Part shown: in pieces, positions 18,460-31,089 of the stretch
Layout: every line of letters starts with the position of its first letter
Numbering within the stretch: position 1 is the stretch's first letter
Assembly (NCBI RefSeq): GCF_016925675.1
Contig: NZ_CP070506.1
Span: 3,160,501-3,224,500 of the forward strand
Direction of reading: 5' to 3'
DNA length: 64,000 nt
DNA from: Pseudomonas hygromyciniae
GTDB taxonomy: Bacteria > Pseudomonadota > Gammaproteobacteria > Pseudomonadales > Pseudomonadaceae
Translations under genes and position numbers: made by a program
The notes under the pieces: generated by a model
What the model was told of the DNA's origin: nothing
Database searches by the model: none
The model's input: the letters and a program-made list of their open reading frames with translations, nothing else

Positions 18460-21400
18460 ATGTCCGATCGTAGCACTCGCCTGCAAGCCCTCCAGCAAGC
18501 CCTCAAGGAACGCATCCTGATCCTCGATGGCGGTATGGGCACGATGATCCAGAGCTACAAGCTGGAGGAAGAGGACTACCGTGGCAAACGCTTCGCCGAC
18601 TGGCCGAGCGACGTCAAGGGCAACAACGACCTGCTGATCCTGACTCGCCCGGACGTGATCGGCGGGATCGAGAAGGCGTACCTGGATGCCGGCGCCGATA
18701 TCCTCGAAACCAACACCTTCAACGCCACCCAGGTGTCCCAGGCCGACTACGGCATGGAGGCGCTGGCCTATGAGCTGAACCTGGAAGGCGCGCGCCTGGC
18801 GCGTAAGGTCGCCGACGCCAAGACCCTGGAAACCCCGGACAAGCCGCGCTTTGTCGCCGGCGTGCTCGGCCCGACCAGCCGCACCTGCTCGCTGTCGCCC
18901 GACGTGAACAACCCCGGCTACCGCAACGTGACCTTCGATGAACTGGTGGAGAACTACACCGAGGCCACCAAAGGCCTGATCGAAGGCGGTGCGGACATGA
19001 TCCTCATCGAAACCATCTTCGACACCCTCAACGCCAAGGCGGCGATCTTCGCCGTGCAGGGCGTGTATGAAGAGCTTGGCGTCGAGCTGCCGATCATGAT
19101 TTCCGGCACCATCACCGACGCGTCCGGGCGCACCCTGTCGGGCCAGACCACCGAGGCGTTCTGGAACTCCATCGCCCACGCCAAGCCGATTTCCGTGGGT
19201 TTGAACTGCGCCCTGGGCGCCAGTGAGTTGCGGCCGTACCTTGAAGAGCTGTCGAACAAGGCCGACACCTACGTGTCTGCCCACCCCAACGCCGGCCTGC
19301 CCAACGAATTCGGCGAGTACGACGAACTGCCCTCGCAAACCGCCAAGGTCATCGAAGAGTTTGCCCAGAGCGGTTTCCTCAATATCGTCGGCGGCTGCTG
19401 CGGCACCACGCCTGGGCATATCGAGGCCATCGCCAAGGCCGTGGCCGGCTATGCGCCGCGCCCGATCCCGGACATCCCCAAGGCCTGCCGCCTGTCGGGC
19501 CTGGAACCGTTCACCATCGATCGCCAGTCGTTGTTCGTCAACGTCGGCGAGCGTACCAACATTACCGGCTCGGCCAAGTTCGCCCGGCTGATTCGCGAAG
19601 ACAACTACACCGAAGCCCTGGAAGTCGCCCTGCAACAGGTGGAAGCCGGCGCCCAGGTGATCGATATCAACATGGACGAGGGCATGCTCGATTCGAAGAA
19701 GGCCATGGTGACCTTCCTCAATCTGATTGCCGGCGAGCCGGATATCTCCCGGGTACCGATCATGATCGACTCCTCCAAGTGGGAAGTGATCGAGGCCGGC
19801 CTCAAGTGCATCCAGGGCAAGGGCATCGTCAACTCCATCAGCATGAAGGAAGGCGTCGAGCAGTTCATCCATCACGCCAAACTGTGCAAGCGCTACGGCG
19901 CGGCGGTGGTGGTGATGGCGTTCGACGAAGCCGGCCAGGCCGACACCGAGGCGCGCAAAAAAGAGATCTGCAAGCGCTCCTACGACATTCTGGTCAATGA
20001 AGTGGGCTTCCCGCCGCAAGACATCATCTTCGACCCGAACATCTTCGCCGTGGCGACCGGCATCGAAGAGCACAACAACTATGCCGTGGACTTTATCAAC
20101 GCTTGCGCCTACATCCGCGATGAGCTGCCGTACGCACTGACCTCCGGCGGCGTGTCCAACGTGTCGTTCTCGTTCCGGGGCAACAACCCGGTGCGCGAGG
20201 CGATCCACTCGGTGTTCCTGCTGTATGCGATCCGCAACGGCTTGACCATGGGCATCGTCAACGCCGGCCAGTTGGAAATCTACGACCAGATTCCCGCCGA
20301 ACTGCGTGACGCCGTCGAAGACGTGGTGCTCAACCGCACCCCGGAAGGCACCGACGCCCTCCTCGCCATCGCCGACAAGTACAAGGGCGATGGCAGCGTC
20401 AAGGAAGCCGAGACCGAGGAGTGGCGTGGCTGGGACGTCAACAAGCGCCTGGAACACGCGCTGGTCAAGGGCATCACCACCCATATCGTTGAAGATACCG
20501 AAGAATCGCGGCTGTCCTTCGCACGCCCGATCGAGGTGATCGAAGGCCCGCTGATGTCCGGCATGAACATCGTCGGCGACCTGTTCGGCGCCGGCAAAAT
20601 GTTCCTGCCCCAGGTGGTGAAATCCGCGCGGGTGATGAAGCAGGCCGTGGCCCACTTGATTCCATTTATCGAACTGGAAAAGGGCGACAAGCCGGAAGCC
20701 AAGGGCAAGATCCTCATGGCCACGGTCAAGGGCGACGTGCACGACATCGGCAAGAACATTGTCGGCGTGGTTCTGGGTTGCAACGGCTACGACATTGTCG
20801 ACCTGGGCGTGATGGTCCCGGCCGAGAAAATTCTGCAAGTGGCCAAGGAACAGAAGTGCGACATCATCGGCCTGTCCGGGCTGATCACGCCGTCCCTGGA
20901 TGAAATGGTGCACGTGGCCCGCGAGATGCAGCGCCAGAATTTCCACCTGCCCTTGATGATCGGTGGCGCCACCACCTCCAAGGCGCACACGGCGGTGAAG
21001 ATCGAGCCCAAGTACAGCAACGACGCAGTGATCTACGTCACCGATGCCTCCCGCGCAGTGGGCGTGGCGACTCAGTTGCTGTCCAAGGAACTCAAGGCCG
21101 GGTTTGTCGAGAAGACCCGCCTGGAATACATCGACGTGCGTGAGCGCACGTCCAACCGCAGCGCCCGCACCGAGCGCCTGAGCTACGCGGCGGCCATCGC
21201 CAAGAAGCCACAGTTCGACTGGAGCACCTACACCCCGGTAGTGCCGACCTTTACCGGGGCCAAGGTGCTGGACAATATCGACCTCAAGGTCCTGGCCGAG
21301 TACATCGACTGGACGCCGTTCTTTATCTCCTGGGACCTGGCCGGCAAGTTCCCGCGCATCCTTACCGATGAAGTAGTGGGTGAAGCCGCCACCGCGCTGT

Positions 21401-22170
21401 ACGCCGACGCCCAGGAAATGCTCAAGAAGTTGATCGACGAAAAACTCATCAGTGCTCGCGCCGTGTTCGGTTTCTGGCCGACCAACCAGGTGCAGGACGA
21501 CGACTTGGAGGTCTACGGCGACGACGGCCAGCCGCTTGCCAAGCTGCATCACCTGCGCCAGCAGATCATCAAGACCGATGGCAAGCCGAACTTCTCCCTG
21601 GCCGACTTTGTTGCGCCCAAGGACAGCGGCGTGACCGACTATATCGGTGGGTTTATCACCACCGCCGGCATCGGCGCCGAGGAAGTGGCCAAGGCTTACC
21701 AGGATGCGGGCGACGACTACAACTCGATCATGGTCAAGGCCCTGGCCGACCGCCTGGCCGAGGCCTGTGCCGAGTGGCTGCACCAACAGGTGCGTAAAGA
21801 CTACTGGGGCTACGCCAAGGATGAAGAGCTGGACAACGAGGCGCTGATCAAAGAGCAATACAGCGGCATCCGCCCTGCTCCGGGCTACCCGGCGTGCCCG
21901 GATCACACCGAGAAGGCCCAATTGTTCCAGCTCCTGGACCCCGAGGCCCGCGAAATGCACGCTGGTCGTAGCGGGGTGTTCCTCACCGAGCACTACGCGA
22001 TGTTCCCGGCGGCAGCGGTCAGCGGCTGGTACTTCGCCCACCCGCAGGCGCAGTACTTTGCCGTGGGCAAGATCGACAAGGATCAGGTGACCAGCTACAC
22101 CGCGCGCAAGGCGCAGGACCTGGCCGTGACCGAACGCTGGCTGGCACCGAACCTGGGATACGACAACTGA
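18460..22170 (+). CDS. metH: B12-dependent methionine synthase
   Basis: 1,236 residues, full length, in four modules. The homocysteine/zinc module (1-340) has GGCCGTTP (Cys313-Cys314). The folate module (about 350-630) opens with [11 protein letters not shown]. The cobalamin module has the axial ligand His761 in DVHDIGKN. The SAM-reactivation module (about 900-1236) has [12 protein letters not shown]. It transfers a methyl group from methyltetrahydrofolate to homocysteine. It links functionally to the B12 clusters earlier in the window, although no riboswitch precedes it. The long open frame on the opposite strand is a codon-bias shadow. Confidence 0.97.
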   Translation: MSDRSTRLQALQQALKERILILDGGMGTMIQSYKLEEEDYRGKRFADWPSDVKGNNDLLILTRPDVIGGIEKAYLDAGADILETNTFNATQVSQADYGMEALAYELNLEGARLARKVADAKTLETPDKPRFVAGVLGPTSRTCSLSPDVNNPGYRNVTFDELVENYTEATKGLIEGGADMILIETIFDTLNAKAAIFAVQGVYEELGVELPIMISGTITDASGRTLSGQTTEAFWNSIAHAKPISVGLNCALGASELRPYLEELSNKADTYVSAHPNAGLPNEFGEYDELPSQTAKVIEEFAQSGFLNIVGGCCGTTPGHIEAIAKAVAGYAPRPIPDIPKACRLSGLEPFTIDRQSLFVNVGERTNITGSAKFARLIREDNYTEALEVALQQVEAGAQVIDINMDEGMLDSKKAMVTFLNLIAGEPDISRVPIMIDSSKWEVIEAGLKCIQGKGIVNSISMKEGVEQFIHHAKLCKRYGAAVVVMAFDEAGQADTEARKKEICKRSYDILVNEVGFPPQDIIFDPNIFAVATGIEEHNNYAVDFINACAYIRDELPYALTSGGVSNVSFSFRGNNPVREAIHSVFLLYAIRNGLTMGIVNAGQLEIYDQIPAELRDAVEDVVLNRTPEGTDALLAIADKYKGDGSVKEAETEEWRGWDVNKRLEHALVKGITTHIVEDTEESRLSFARPIEVIEGPLMSGMNIVGDLFGAGKMFLPQVVKSARVMKQAVAHLIPFIELEKGDKPEAKGKILMATVKGDVHDIGKNIVGVVLGCNGYDIVDLGVMVPAEKILQVAKEQKCDIIGLSGLITPSLDEMVHVAREMQRQNFHLPLMIGGATTSKAHTAVKIEPKYSNDAVIYVTDASRAVGVATQLLSKELKAGFVEKTRLEYIDVRERTSNRSARTERLSYAAAIAKKPQFDWSTYTPVVPTFTGAKVLDNIDLKVLAEYIDWTPFFISWDLAGKFPRILTDEVVGEAATALYADAQEMLKKLIDEKLISARAVFGFWPTNQVQDDDLEVYGDDGQPLAKLHHLRQQIIKTDGKPNFSLADFVAPKDSGVTDYIGGFITTAGIGAEEVAKAYQDAGDDYNSIMVKALADRLAEACAEWLHQQVRKDYWGYAKDEELDNEALIKEQYSGIRPAPGYPACPDHTEKAQLFQLLDPEAREMHAGRSGVFLTEHYAMFPAAAVSGWYFAHPQAQYFAVGKIDKDQVTSYTARKAQDLAVTERWLAPNLGYDN

Positions 22171-22255
22171 GAAACTGCTGCAAGGACCGGCAGTATTCAC
22201 CCTGTGGGAATGGGGGCTTGCTTTCAGAATGGAGCTTCCTGTGAGAGTGGGGCTT

Positions 22256-22391
22256 CTGTGGCGAGGGGGCTTGTCCCCCGTTGGGCTGCGCAGCAGCCCC
22301 AAAACCTGCACCCTCGGTTGACCTGACACACCTCGGTGATCTCATTGGGGCTGCTGCGCAGCCCAACGGGGGACAAGCCCCCTCGCCACAG
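22256..22391. repeat. Long inverted repeat (GTGGCGAGGGGGCTTG family)
   Basis: The arms TGTGGCGAGGGGGCTTGTCC and complement enclose a second palindrome, GTTGGGCTGCGCAGCAGCCC against GGGGCTGCTGCGCAGCCCAAC, with about 45 bases at the centre. It separates the converging metH and giant LRR gene and can fold into a long double hairpin. Confidence 0.8.
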
Positions 22392-22438
22392 AAGTCCCCT
22401 CACCACAACAGAAGCCCCCTCACCACAGGAATGGCCGC

Positions 22439-25400
22439 TCAGAGATTCAACGCCTGGCGCTCCTGCCGGGTCAGGCGAATCGCCAAGGCTTTGCGGTGCT
22501 CCTCGCTCCAAGCCCCCAACTCGGCATAATCGCGCAAGTAGTCCGATCCGCTGTCGGGATAGCGTTCCTCCAAGGCTTCGGCCTTTTGCTCCACTTCATG
22601 GGCCAACGCCGAAAAGTCAGCGGCGTACTTGTGTTTCAGATAATTGAGCCAGTACTCCAGCCCCACCAGTTTTTCCTCGAACGCCGGGGTGCGCTCACGC
22701 TCCAGCACCGTGGCAGAAGCGCTTTCCAGGTCGGCTGGGGTCACTTCCGACAGCTCGCCATACAACATGCCAAAAGGTTGCCGGGGCAGGTCCAGGCGCT
22801 GCGCAAGTCCAATGCGCAAGGCCAGGCGAATCTCCGCTGGGTCAATGTCCGGACGGTTGTCGATAGTGGTCTGGGCAATCTCCTCCACGGCCTCCAGACG
22901 TAGCATGCTGCGGGCAAATTTCAACAGCCTGGCGCCGTCCTGCCCCTGTTCGGCGAGGTTCAGTGCTTGGAACTCCAGAACCCGGGTTTCAAGCTCGTTG
23001 AACATCAGGATTCGGCCATCTCCACACGTCACCTCGGGCATCAACGCCGTGGCCCGGGCAAACAGATCGCGGCGCAAGGACGGCTTTTTATCCATCGCCT
23101 CCAGCAGCGTCCACACCCGCTGCGTCAGGTCCGCCGGCGCCTCAAGAAAGTCCTCGGTATTGCGCAACTGCGAGAGCATGAAGAAAAAATCCGTGCTGCC
23201 TTCCTGGGCGAACAGTTGATTCCACAGGCGGTGTTTTGACGAATACGGTGCGACACCGGCAAACCAGCGCGCCTTCTGCTCCTGGGGCGTTTCGATGTCA
23301 GGATGATTGAGGGAGTAATCCGGAGAGTCGAAAGCCGCCAACTCATCGCGCTCCCGGTAGCCGCGGATCATGACGTCGAGCTGCTCGGCGGAAAAACCCA
23401 GGCCGTTGCCGGTCTGGGCCAGATAGACCTGCAGGCGCTCGCAGGCCGGTTGCTCAAGGCGGTTGCGTGACAGATCGGTCCCCGCCAGCAGTTGTCGATG
23501 CTGGGGTTCGAGTGCCGCTGCCGGCAGGGTCTCGATCCAGTTGTCTTGCAAGTCCAGAGTGCGCAGGCGTGGCATTTCCAGGACCGCCATTGGCCAATCG
23601 TCCAACAGGTTGTGCTGCAGATACAGCGTGTCCAGCCGGGCCAGACCACCTAGCTCCACCTCGGTCAACAGGTTCCCGCTCAGATCCAGCCATTCCAGTT
23701 CGCGCAGGGCCGACAGTTGTGCAGCCGTCTGCAGTTCATTGCTCGCCATATCCAGGCGCCGCAATGCCCGAAACTCAGCGAGGGCATCGGGTATGGCGCT
23801 CAAACCGTTGTGGCTGAGGGTTAATGTACGCACATGGGTAAAGGCCCGCAGAAACTCATTCGAGCCTTGGGCGGTGAGCCGGGTACGGCTCAGGTTCAGT
23901 TCGGTGACATGGGCAAAATAATTGGGCAGCCTGGGCAGATCCCCCAGCGAAAGCTCGGAAAAGTCCAGCACCTGTGTGCCGTCCAGGCCAGGTGCAAGCG
24001 GTATGGCGCGCAGGGTGTGACGCCAACTCTCCAACAGACGATCGGCCGCCCGGCGGCGATCCAGGGCACTGACCCAGCTGCCGTCCAGGTAGCCGTGAAC
24101 ATCCATCCAGTCGTTGAGCAGCGGCACCCATTGCGCGTATTGCGCTTCCCATTCATCCAGGCGGGCGTGGATCTGCTGCGCATCCAGGCCATGTTCGCCC
24201 AGCTCGTCGATGCGAGCCGCCGCCTGCAAGTCATCCAGGGCCGGGACCAGGCGTTGCAAGCGGGCGATTGGCGGCAACGGCGTCTGGGCAGCGGATACCG
24301 TGGGCAGCGCAACCAGCAGCTCAGGACGGCGCAAGGCATCTTCGGGAAAATATTCGGGCTTGCCCCCCGTCAGGCCTTGGGCAAGGAGCTCTCGGGGAAT
24401 GCCCAAAGGCGCTTGCAGGGTGGTTGTCGGGTAACGGCGCGCAAATAGTCGTGCTTGGGCGCGTGTCGCCATGTCGAGGCGACAACCTCGCAGGTGGGTA
24501 TTGAGCAGCAACCAGTCATGCCCGCTCAATGCCGCCTCGGGGATGCCTGTCACGGCGCTGTGGCTCAGATCCAGGCGTTGCAAGGACGGCAACTCCAACA
24601 CCCCTTGCGGCCACTCATCGAGCGCACTGTGGCTCAGATCCAGGGTTCGCAGGCCACGCAGTGCACTGACATCCAGGCTGCGGATCGGGTTGTACGGCAA
24701 GCGCAGCGACACCAGCTCCGTCAGTTGGCTTAACTGTGCCTGTATCGCCGGGCTGACCACCAGCCAGTTATGGGAAAGGTCCAAGTGGCGCAGGGACGGG
24801 GTCTGCGCCAGCGCCGACGGCAGCTCGATCAGGTTGTTTCGGGCCAGGCTCAATGTGTCGAGCTGGGCGAACTGGCCGATCCAGCCATTGATGCCTTCCA
24901 ACGAGACGCCGATATCACTCAGGTCCAAGCTGCGGACATGGCTGAAAGCTGTGGCCGGCAACCGTGGCAAATCGACCAGACTGGCGCCTGACAGGTCGAG
25001 GTGCGTGGCCGTGGCAGGCAACTCGGCGTCGGCGACCAGGCGCGACGACAGGCCGTGGCGCCAGCAATCCAGGAGCTTTTCAGTGGCCACCTGGCGTTCC
25101 ACCTCCACCCTGCCGACACTGGACTCGTGATCCGACCATTGCTCCAGCACCTCGACCAGTTGAGCGTATTCCTCGCGCACCGTATTGACCCGATCCAACC
25201 GTTGACGCGCGGTCAGGCCCTGGGTCTTGAAACCGCCGAGGACCTGATCGACAAAGCCCCGGTCGCCACCTTTCAAATGGGCCAAGGCGCCCTCGCAATA
25301 GCTCTGCACCAGGCGCTGCTCATCCACCAGATGGGCCGGGTTGTCGTGCAGGTAGTCATACACCCGCATAAAATCATGGGCGTCGTATTCCGCCCAATTC

Positions 25401-28400
25401 ATGTGCAAGCCGCGCCACAAGCGTTGGTGCCCGACAAACATCTCGCTCGGCACGTTGCGTAGCGGCGTCCCGCTGAAATCCACAAATTCCAGGTGTTCGA
25501 GTGCCAAGAGCCCTTCAGGCCAGGTGGACAGCGTGCCGGATATGCTCAAGCGGCGTAATGACGTCAGACCGCTGAGGTCCAGGACGGTCAGGCTGCCGGT
25601 CAGGGACAGTTGCTTGAGCCCGGTCATGCGCTCAAGTGGCTGCAGCACTTGCGGGGTGTAGGTCAGCGCCGGGCCGGTGATCGAGACCGCCGTCAGGCCT
25701 GAAACGTCCGCCAGGCGTTGGGTCACAGCCCCCAGCTGGCTGGGGCTCACGTATAGCTCCAACTGCTGCACATGAGCAAACGGCTTGAGTAACTGCGTGG
25801 GCTCCTGGGCCAGTAATCTGGCCCCCGACAGGTTCAGGGTTTGCACATGGGAAAAATCCGCGTCCCACTCAGGCAGCACCTCTTCTGCGCGCAGATTCAG
25901 TGTGGCGTGGGGAGCGCGGTTCCGATCAAAGCCTTGGCGCCAACAGTCAATGACATCATTCACCGCGCTCAGGCGCGAGGCATCGTCCCCCGCCCACGGC
26001 TCAAGCGTCGCACGCAAGGCCGTCAGCTCGCGCTGGCGGTTGGCAAACAGCAAGGCGATTTTCTGCTCGCTGTCGCCGTCGAGTCGGCGGGCCTCGATAA
26101 ACTCCTGGACCTCATCATCAGCGATATTGGGGTAGGCATTACGGGCCTGGGCGACCAAATGCTCATCCATGCCCAGCAACTGACCGCGGCCGGACAACGC
26201 ATAGCCCAGGCGCCCGCTCTGCAGGCGTATCGAGGGCCGCGACCTGGGGGCGCGCAGCTTCAGGATCTGCTCGGCGACCACCTGTCGATGGCGCCTGGCA
26301 TAGGTCGCCAGCATCTGCTGCAGGTCCGCGCCCTGCCCCGTCAGCGCCAAGGCCTGACGGGTGTCATCGGGTAACGCCGCGAGGATCGATTGGAAGAAGT
26401 TGCGCCCCGGCGCGGATCCGCTATCGAGCACGTTGCCTGCAGCATCAAAGGCCTGGAAGCGATCATCGTGCTTGACCAGGTAGCGGCGCACTGCGGCGTC
26501 TGCATCGCCGATGCTGTCCACCAGGGGGCCACGATGACTGTTCAGGCGCAGCTCAAGCCGCAGACCTTGCGGCCAACCCGGCAGGCGTTCCAGGCCATGC
26601 AAGGCCAGGCGATCACTGTCAGGGCTGGCGAGCCTTTCGCGATGCAGCCCACTGATCGCGCGGTTCACGCGGCCTTGTTGCACACCGATACGGGCCAGGT
26701 GACCCAGGCGGCTACTCAGGCGGGCGTGGTGATGCAGGTTTGTCAGTTCCTCGGGGCTGGCGCGTTCCAACACCTCCTTAAGGCCCCGGCCGGACAGCGT
26801 GGGAAACCGCCGCGCTAACAGCCCTGTATCAGGCCTGTGCGGGCCCTTGGCATGCAACAGCGCGTCGAACAAGGCCTGCTGTCGTTGCAGGGCATGCTCG
26901 GCCAGGCGCTCATTGAACTGCTGTGCCCTCGTCCCCGCGCCGGCACTTTCCGTGCTGCCCAGCAGGCCGGCCGTTTCCTGCTCGTCCAGGCCGGCCAATA
27001 CCACCTGGGCCAGCTTGCCTTGCAGCAGTTCGGCACGGGTGATTTTCAAGGTGGGCCGGCCATCGTCTGCGCCTCCCAGGCTGCCATAGCGCACCGAATG
27101 CCCCTCGGGCTGCGGCACCCTGACGGTTGCGCTTCCCCACTCATCGCTCAGCGGCACGCCATGCAATTGTCGACGATCCGGCGTGCCGAGCAACTGACGC
27201 GCCTGGGGTTCGCCCAGATCTGAGAGAGCCTGTCGCTCCTCGATCACAGGAGAACTCACAGCAGCCTGCTCAAACACTTCCAGGACCCGCCCCTGTGGCC
27301 AACCGGGCATTTCGACCGCCAAGGGCACGGCGTAGGTATCGTGACTGTCCAGCCCGGCACCACGACGTAGCCGGTCAATCAGCGCTTCAACCTGCTGATC
27401 GACCTGGAACTGCTCCAGGGTATCGGCCAGCACCGCAGGCACCGGCAAACCGTCCATGTGAACCTTGCGCAGCAGGTCGTCGTCAACGCCGCTCACCTCG
27501 CCAATGCCCCTCAAGGTCTCATCGGCGAAGCTGTCGGTGATGTGCCCCAGGCGCCGCAGCAGGGTCAGGCGATCCCATGCCAAAGGCGACTCATGACGAT
27601 GGCGCCAGGCGCCCGCCCCGTTGTGCTCCAGGACCGGCTGATAAGCCATGGGGTCGTGGGGGGTGCTGGATGCGCCATTTCTTGAGTTGCGGGTCGAAGA
27701 CCTTTTCGTAAACGCCGTTATCGATACGCACGTAATGCCGGGTGCCGACCGTGTATTGCCCCAAGGCATTGGGCGTGCTGCCGGCAACCAGACTGTCAGC
27801 CTGCCGGTAGGGACTCAGGTCAGGTTTCCACAAGCGCACCTGTGCGTTGGGCAGTTGTACCGGCACCAAGCCTTCGATCACCGGTTCAGGTTTGAGCCGG
27901 CTCAGGACTTTGCCCCCCGCCGCCGTCAGCCCGATCAAGGCGAGGTTTTGCGCCAGATCGATGATATGAGCCTTGGCGGCCTTGCGATCGCCTTCAGTCC
28001 ACTCCTGCGCGGCCTCGATCACCTCACTCAAGAGTTGCTCGACCATCACCGCCATCATCACTTCCCCCAGCACCGGCACGAACCCCGCGACCGCGCTCAG
28101 GCCGAACAGCCCCACATTCAGCAGCATCGCCAGTTTCTGTTTGCGCACCCTGGCATCGACATCGGCCGTGGGCACCGCATACCTGGCCGCATCGGCAATG
28201 CTTTTTTTGCCGATGCTGTTCATACAGGTAGGTCCACAGATCGATCTTGTCGCTGCCAAACGTCTGGTCTTTGAACGCCAGCGCCAAGGGCGCCAGGTAG
28301 GGCTGGGGATTGGGCACCTGTGGCGCCAGCGGCATGGGCGGCAGATTGCTCACGGTAAAGGGTGTCAGTTGGCTGATGAGTTCATACGTCTGCCCCAGGC

Positions 28401-29548
28401 CGGCGAAGTTGGAGCCGATCTTCTCGAGCAACGTGGCATCGTCTGCATCCTGGGTGAACTCGCTGAAATAGTGAGGGTGATCGGCAGCGTCGACAAACTG
28501 ACTGAAGAAGCGCTGGTAATCCGTCGGGCGGCTTACGCGGGTTGATGCCGAGCCCGGCGTAGCCAGGCGCTGCTTGAGGGTCTCGCGCATTTGGGCGTGC
28601 GAGGCATAGCGCTTGAGGGGGGTATAGGGATCGTGGGGGGATGTACAGGATGGGGGAATGAACATCGGCATCATCGAAAGCCAGAAACAGCACACAGCCG
28701 GTCATGCGCAGCTTCATCAGGCCCAGGTCGCAGATCCACACCGGTTGCCCGCCGATGCGCGGTGAGCGCTCGCCATCGATTACCGACAGCAGCATGTTGT
28801 AGTCGTCGCGGGTTATATCCTTGCCCAGCAGCGCCAGCTCGGCGGCCGCCCTCATCGCTGTCTTTTGGCCGGCAATGAACTGCTCGCGCAAGGTGGTCTG
28901 AGCGACGGTATCGCGGGGATAAAAGAACTCGGTGATATGGCGCTGGTACTGGCCTCCGATGTCCAGGGTGCGGCACATTTTTATGAACTGGTGGACTTCA
29001 AGGCCTCGCATGCGCAAAGACACCAATGAGTTCTGGGGGGATACGCCACGAGTCGGTACTTGCCACTTGAAACCCGACGACGTGTGAAACGCCCCTTGCT
29101 CGCACTCGGCCTCCTCAAAGTTATGCAGCGCCGCTTGCAGCAGCTCCAGTTTCAGAAAATCGTAGGTCAGCGTGTCGAGGTTGAGGTGAGTCACTTGCAG
29201 TGACTTTCGCAGGCTCAGCCAGGTCTCGATCCTCGGGGCCAGGGTCACGCCGAACTGGTCTTGGAGGGCATTGACCAGTAAGGGCCGGGCGAAGGTCTCT
29301 ATGTCCTGCAAGGCGGACATCGTCTTGTCCAAGGCAGTCTGCGCGGTGAAGCTGGCGACCACGCAGTCACGCACTTGCTGGCGTTGCTCGGAGGTCGCGA
29401 GCCGATAGGCTGGCGGCACAAAAGCATCGCTGAGCTTGAGCGCCTCGCGGCGCTGGGAAGTGGCGTCGATCAGCCATTGTGGCGTGCGGGTTTTCAATAG
29501 CCGCCCGTGGATACTGGGCGTGGGGGGCAATGCAGGAGAGTCGGTCAT
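22439..29548 (-). pseudogene. Giant LRR / NEL-type E3 ubiquitin ligase toxin-like protein, frame broken three times
   Basis: The restored protein is about 2,368 residues from ATG 29548 (MTDSPALPPTPS, ribosome site GGAG). The frame breaks at three runs, each one base too long: G6 at 28635-28640, T7 at 28202-28208, G6 at 27658-27663. The N-terminal 450 residues resemble the dermonecrotic-toxin-like DUF6543 region; a hydrophobic stretch lies at about 470-505 (LLNVGLFGLSAVAGFVPVLG). Three LRR blocks, each after a helical linker ending (D/S)-C/S-W-R, lie at about 1200-1350, 1495-1700 and 1840-2020. The last 300 residues are a NEL domain with Cys2174 in TCGDG, the CxD catalytic motif of IpaH/SspH-type E3 ligases. 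It probably ubiquitinates host proteins; the delivery route is unknown and no hrp box was found upstream. Confidence 0.8.
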
Positions 29549-29681
29549 GGTGGGCTCCAGGAAAAGCCACAGCACACCACGCCGGCTGAGCACCGCGGCG
29601 GTAACTACGTCTGCACATTCCCCCAGGGGTTGACTATTCTCTTTGGAGCCGCCCACGTGCCCCAACCCCACAGGAGGACTT

Positions 29682-29897
29682 ATGAATGCCCCCGACAACA
29701 AACCGCCGACCTTCTGGCAGATGCTGCATAGCGTGATGGCCGCCGCGTTCGGCGTACAGAGCGGGAAAAACCGCGCCCGGGACTTTACCCATGGCAAGCC
29801 CAGCCATTTTGTGGTGCTGGGGATTGTATTTACCGGGGTGTTTGCATTGACCCTGTTTGCCATCGTCAAGCTGGTGGTGCATCTGGCTGGGGTCTAG
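29682..29897 (+). CDS. DUF2970 small membrane protein
   Basis: 71 residues. A cytosolic N-terminus (PPTFWQMLHSVMAAAFGVQS) is followed by one transmembrane helix near the end (VVLGIVFTGVFALTLFAIVKLVV). This is the DUF2970 pattern; the function is unknown. The ATG at 29682 is preferred because AGGAGG lies just upstream. It is convergent with the orphan binding-protein gene, seven bases from its stop. Confidence 0.85.
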   Translation: MNAPDNKPPTFWQMLHSVMAAAFGVQSGKNRARDFTHGKPSHFVVLGIVFTGVFALTLFAIVKLVVHLAGV

Positions 29898-29903
29898 GCG
29901 CGG

Positions 29904-30983
29904 CTACTTCAACACCATCTGCAGGCTGAAGGGGTACTGATAGGCAGCGGGTTTGCCCACGGCCGAAAGTGCGCGAAAGTCTACGCCGTCGCCCTCCCGG
30001 CCCCGCAAGTCCAGCAGGCGCTGGGCTTGGCGCGCGTCAATCAACTGGAACAGCTTAACCTTGCGCTCGCGCCCTCCATGGCGCTGGATATCTACACCCT
30101 TGGCATCATCATGCAACATGACCATTGCCCAGCCCCCCAAGGTGAAATGCCCGGCCACCAGCGCACTGATCCGCCCTTGCAGGCGCGCTTGAAGCACATC
30201 AGGAGAGCTGTTGATTGCGCTGAACAACACGTCCTTGCCAGGCGTGCGCCCGCTGCCATTCAAGGCCTGCATGGCGCCGAGAGCCATTTCATCATTGGCC
30301 GACCAGACCAACGTGGCCTGCGGGTACCGCTTGAACATCAGGGTCGCTTGATCAAATGCGCGCTGACGACTCCATTCTCCATAGACCAACTGGCGCAGAC
30401 GTACTTCGGGGTGTTCGCGCAAGGCGCGCTGCAGGCCTTGCTCACGAGCCTGCGAGGTCGGTGTGTACTTGGCGCCGGAAAACGCCAGCAGTTCAAGGGT
30501 GCCGTTGGGCGGCACAGGGCCATGTTGGCGCAACAACTCCTTGAGCATCAGGTAGCCGCCCTCCTCATCGTTAGTCGTGAGGCTGCCCATCCAGTTAGGG
30601 TACTTACCGGCGTCCAGTAGCTGCATCTGGTCGGGAGTCAGGGCGTTATTGACGAGCAGCAGCTTCACTTGGCTGCCCTGGGCCATGCGCAGGATCTGCG
30701 GGGCTATATATTGCTCGTTGACCAGCACCAGGTAATCCGGGCGTTGCGGGCCTTGCAACGCCTCGCGGGCCTGCAGCAGGGTATTTTGCGGGTCACGCTC
30801 CGAATAGCGCACATGCAAATCCAGGCCGAGGTCCTTGGCCGCGGCCTGCATGAATTGCCCATAGCTGACCCAGAAGGTTTCAGTGGACATACCGGGGTTG
30901 AGAAACACCACTGACGTGGCCTGGGCCATCGTCCCGAACGTCGCTCCCACCCACCACAAGCACCCGCAGAGAAACTTCAACAT
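29904..30983 (-). CDS. Orphan periplasmic sugar-type binding protein
   Basis: 359 residues. The signal peptide ends near ATFGTMAQA; the mature part is a type I periplasmic-binding fold (Peripla_BP_4): FLNPGMSTETFW, DYLVLVNEQYIAPQ, VWSANDEMALGAM. Proteins of this kind bind sugars or autoinducers for ABC uptake or sensing. No permease, ATPase or sensor kinase lies next to it, so its partner is elsewhere or it has a free-standing sensing role. The ligand cannot be read from sequence. Confidence 0.8.
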   Translation of the reverse strand: MLKFLCGCLWWVGATFGTMAQATSVVFLNPGMSTETFWVSYGQFMQAAAKDLGLDLHVRYSERDPQNTLLQAREALQGPQRPDYLVLVNEQYIAPQILRMAQGSQVKLLLVNNALTPDQMQLLDAGKYPNWMGSLTTNDEEGGYLMLKELLRQHGPVPPNGTLELLAFSGAKYTPTSQAREQGLQRALREHPEVRLRQLVYGEWSRQRAFDQATLMFKRYPQATLVWSANDEMALGAMQALNGSGRTPGKDVLFSAINSSPDVLQARLQGRISALVAGHFTLGGWAMVMLHDDAKGVDIQRHGGRERKVKLFQLIDARQAQRLLDLRGREGDGVDFRALSAVGKPAAYQYPFSLQMVLK

Positions 30984-31089
30984 TACTGCCCGAACCCCGA
31001 AAACTGACAGATCATGATAATGGCATATAGGCCTTTTGATCTTGGCTATTTACCGGCAGATCGGACAGTTTCGCAGGAATCCACGCTGT

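Noticed and set aside
18418..22329. A 1,303-codon open frame on the strand opposite metH
   Set aside because: metH is certain on the plus strand. The antisense frame is a codon-bias shadow of a high-GC gene; its His/Gly/Val-rich translation has no domain and no proper start.
24960..25462. Plus-strand frames of about 150-220 codons across the LRR region
   Set aside because: They run opposite the clearly periodic LRR coding sequence and lack starts with ribosome sites.
29549..29681. A hrp box upstream of the giant NEL ligase
   Set aside because: I searched the minus-strand upstream region for GGAACC-N15/16-CCAC and found no acceptable match.
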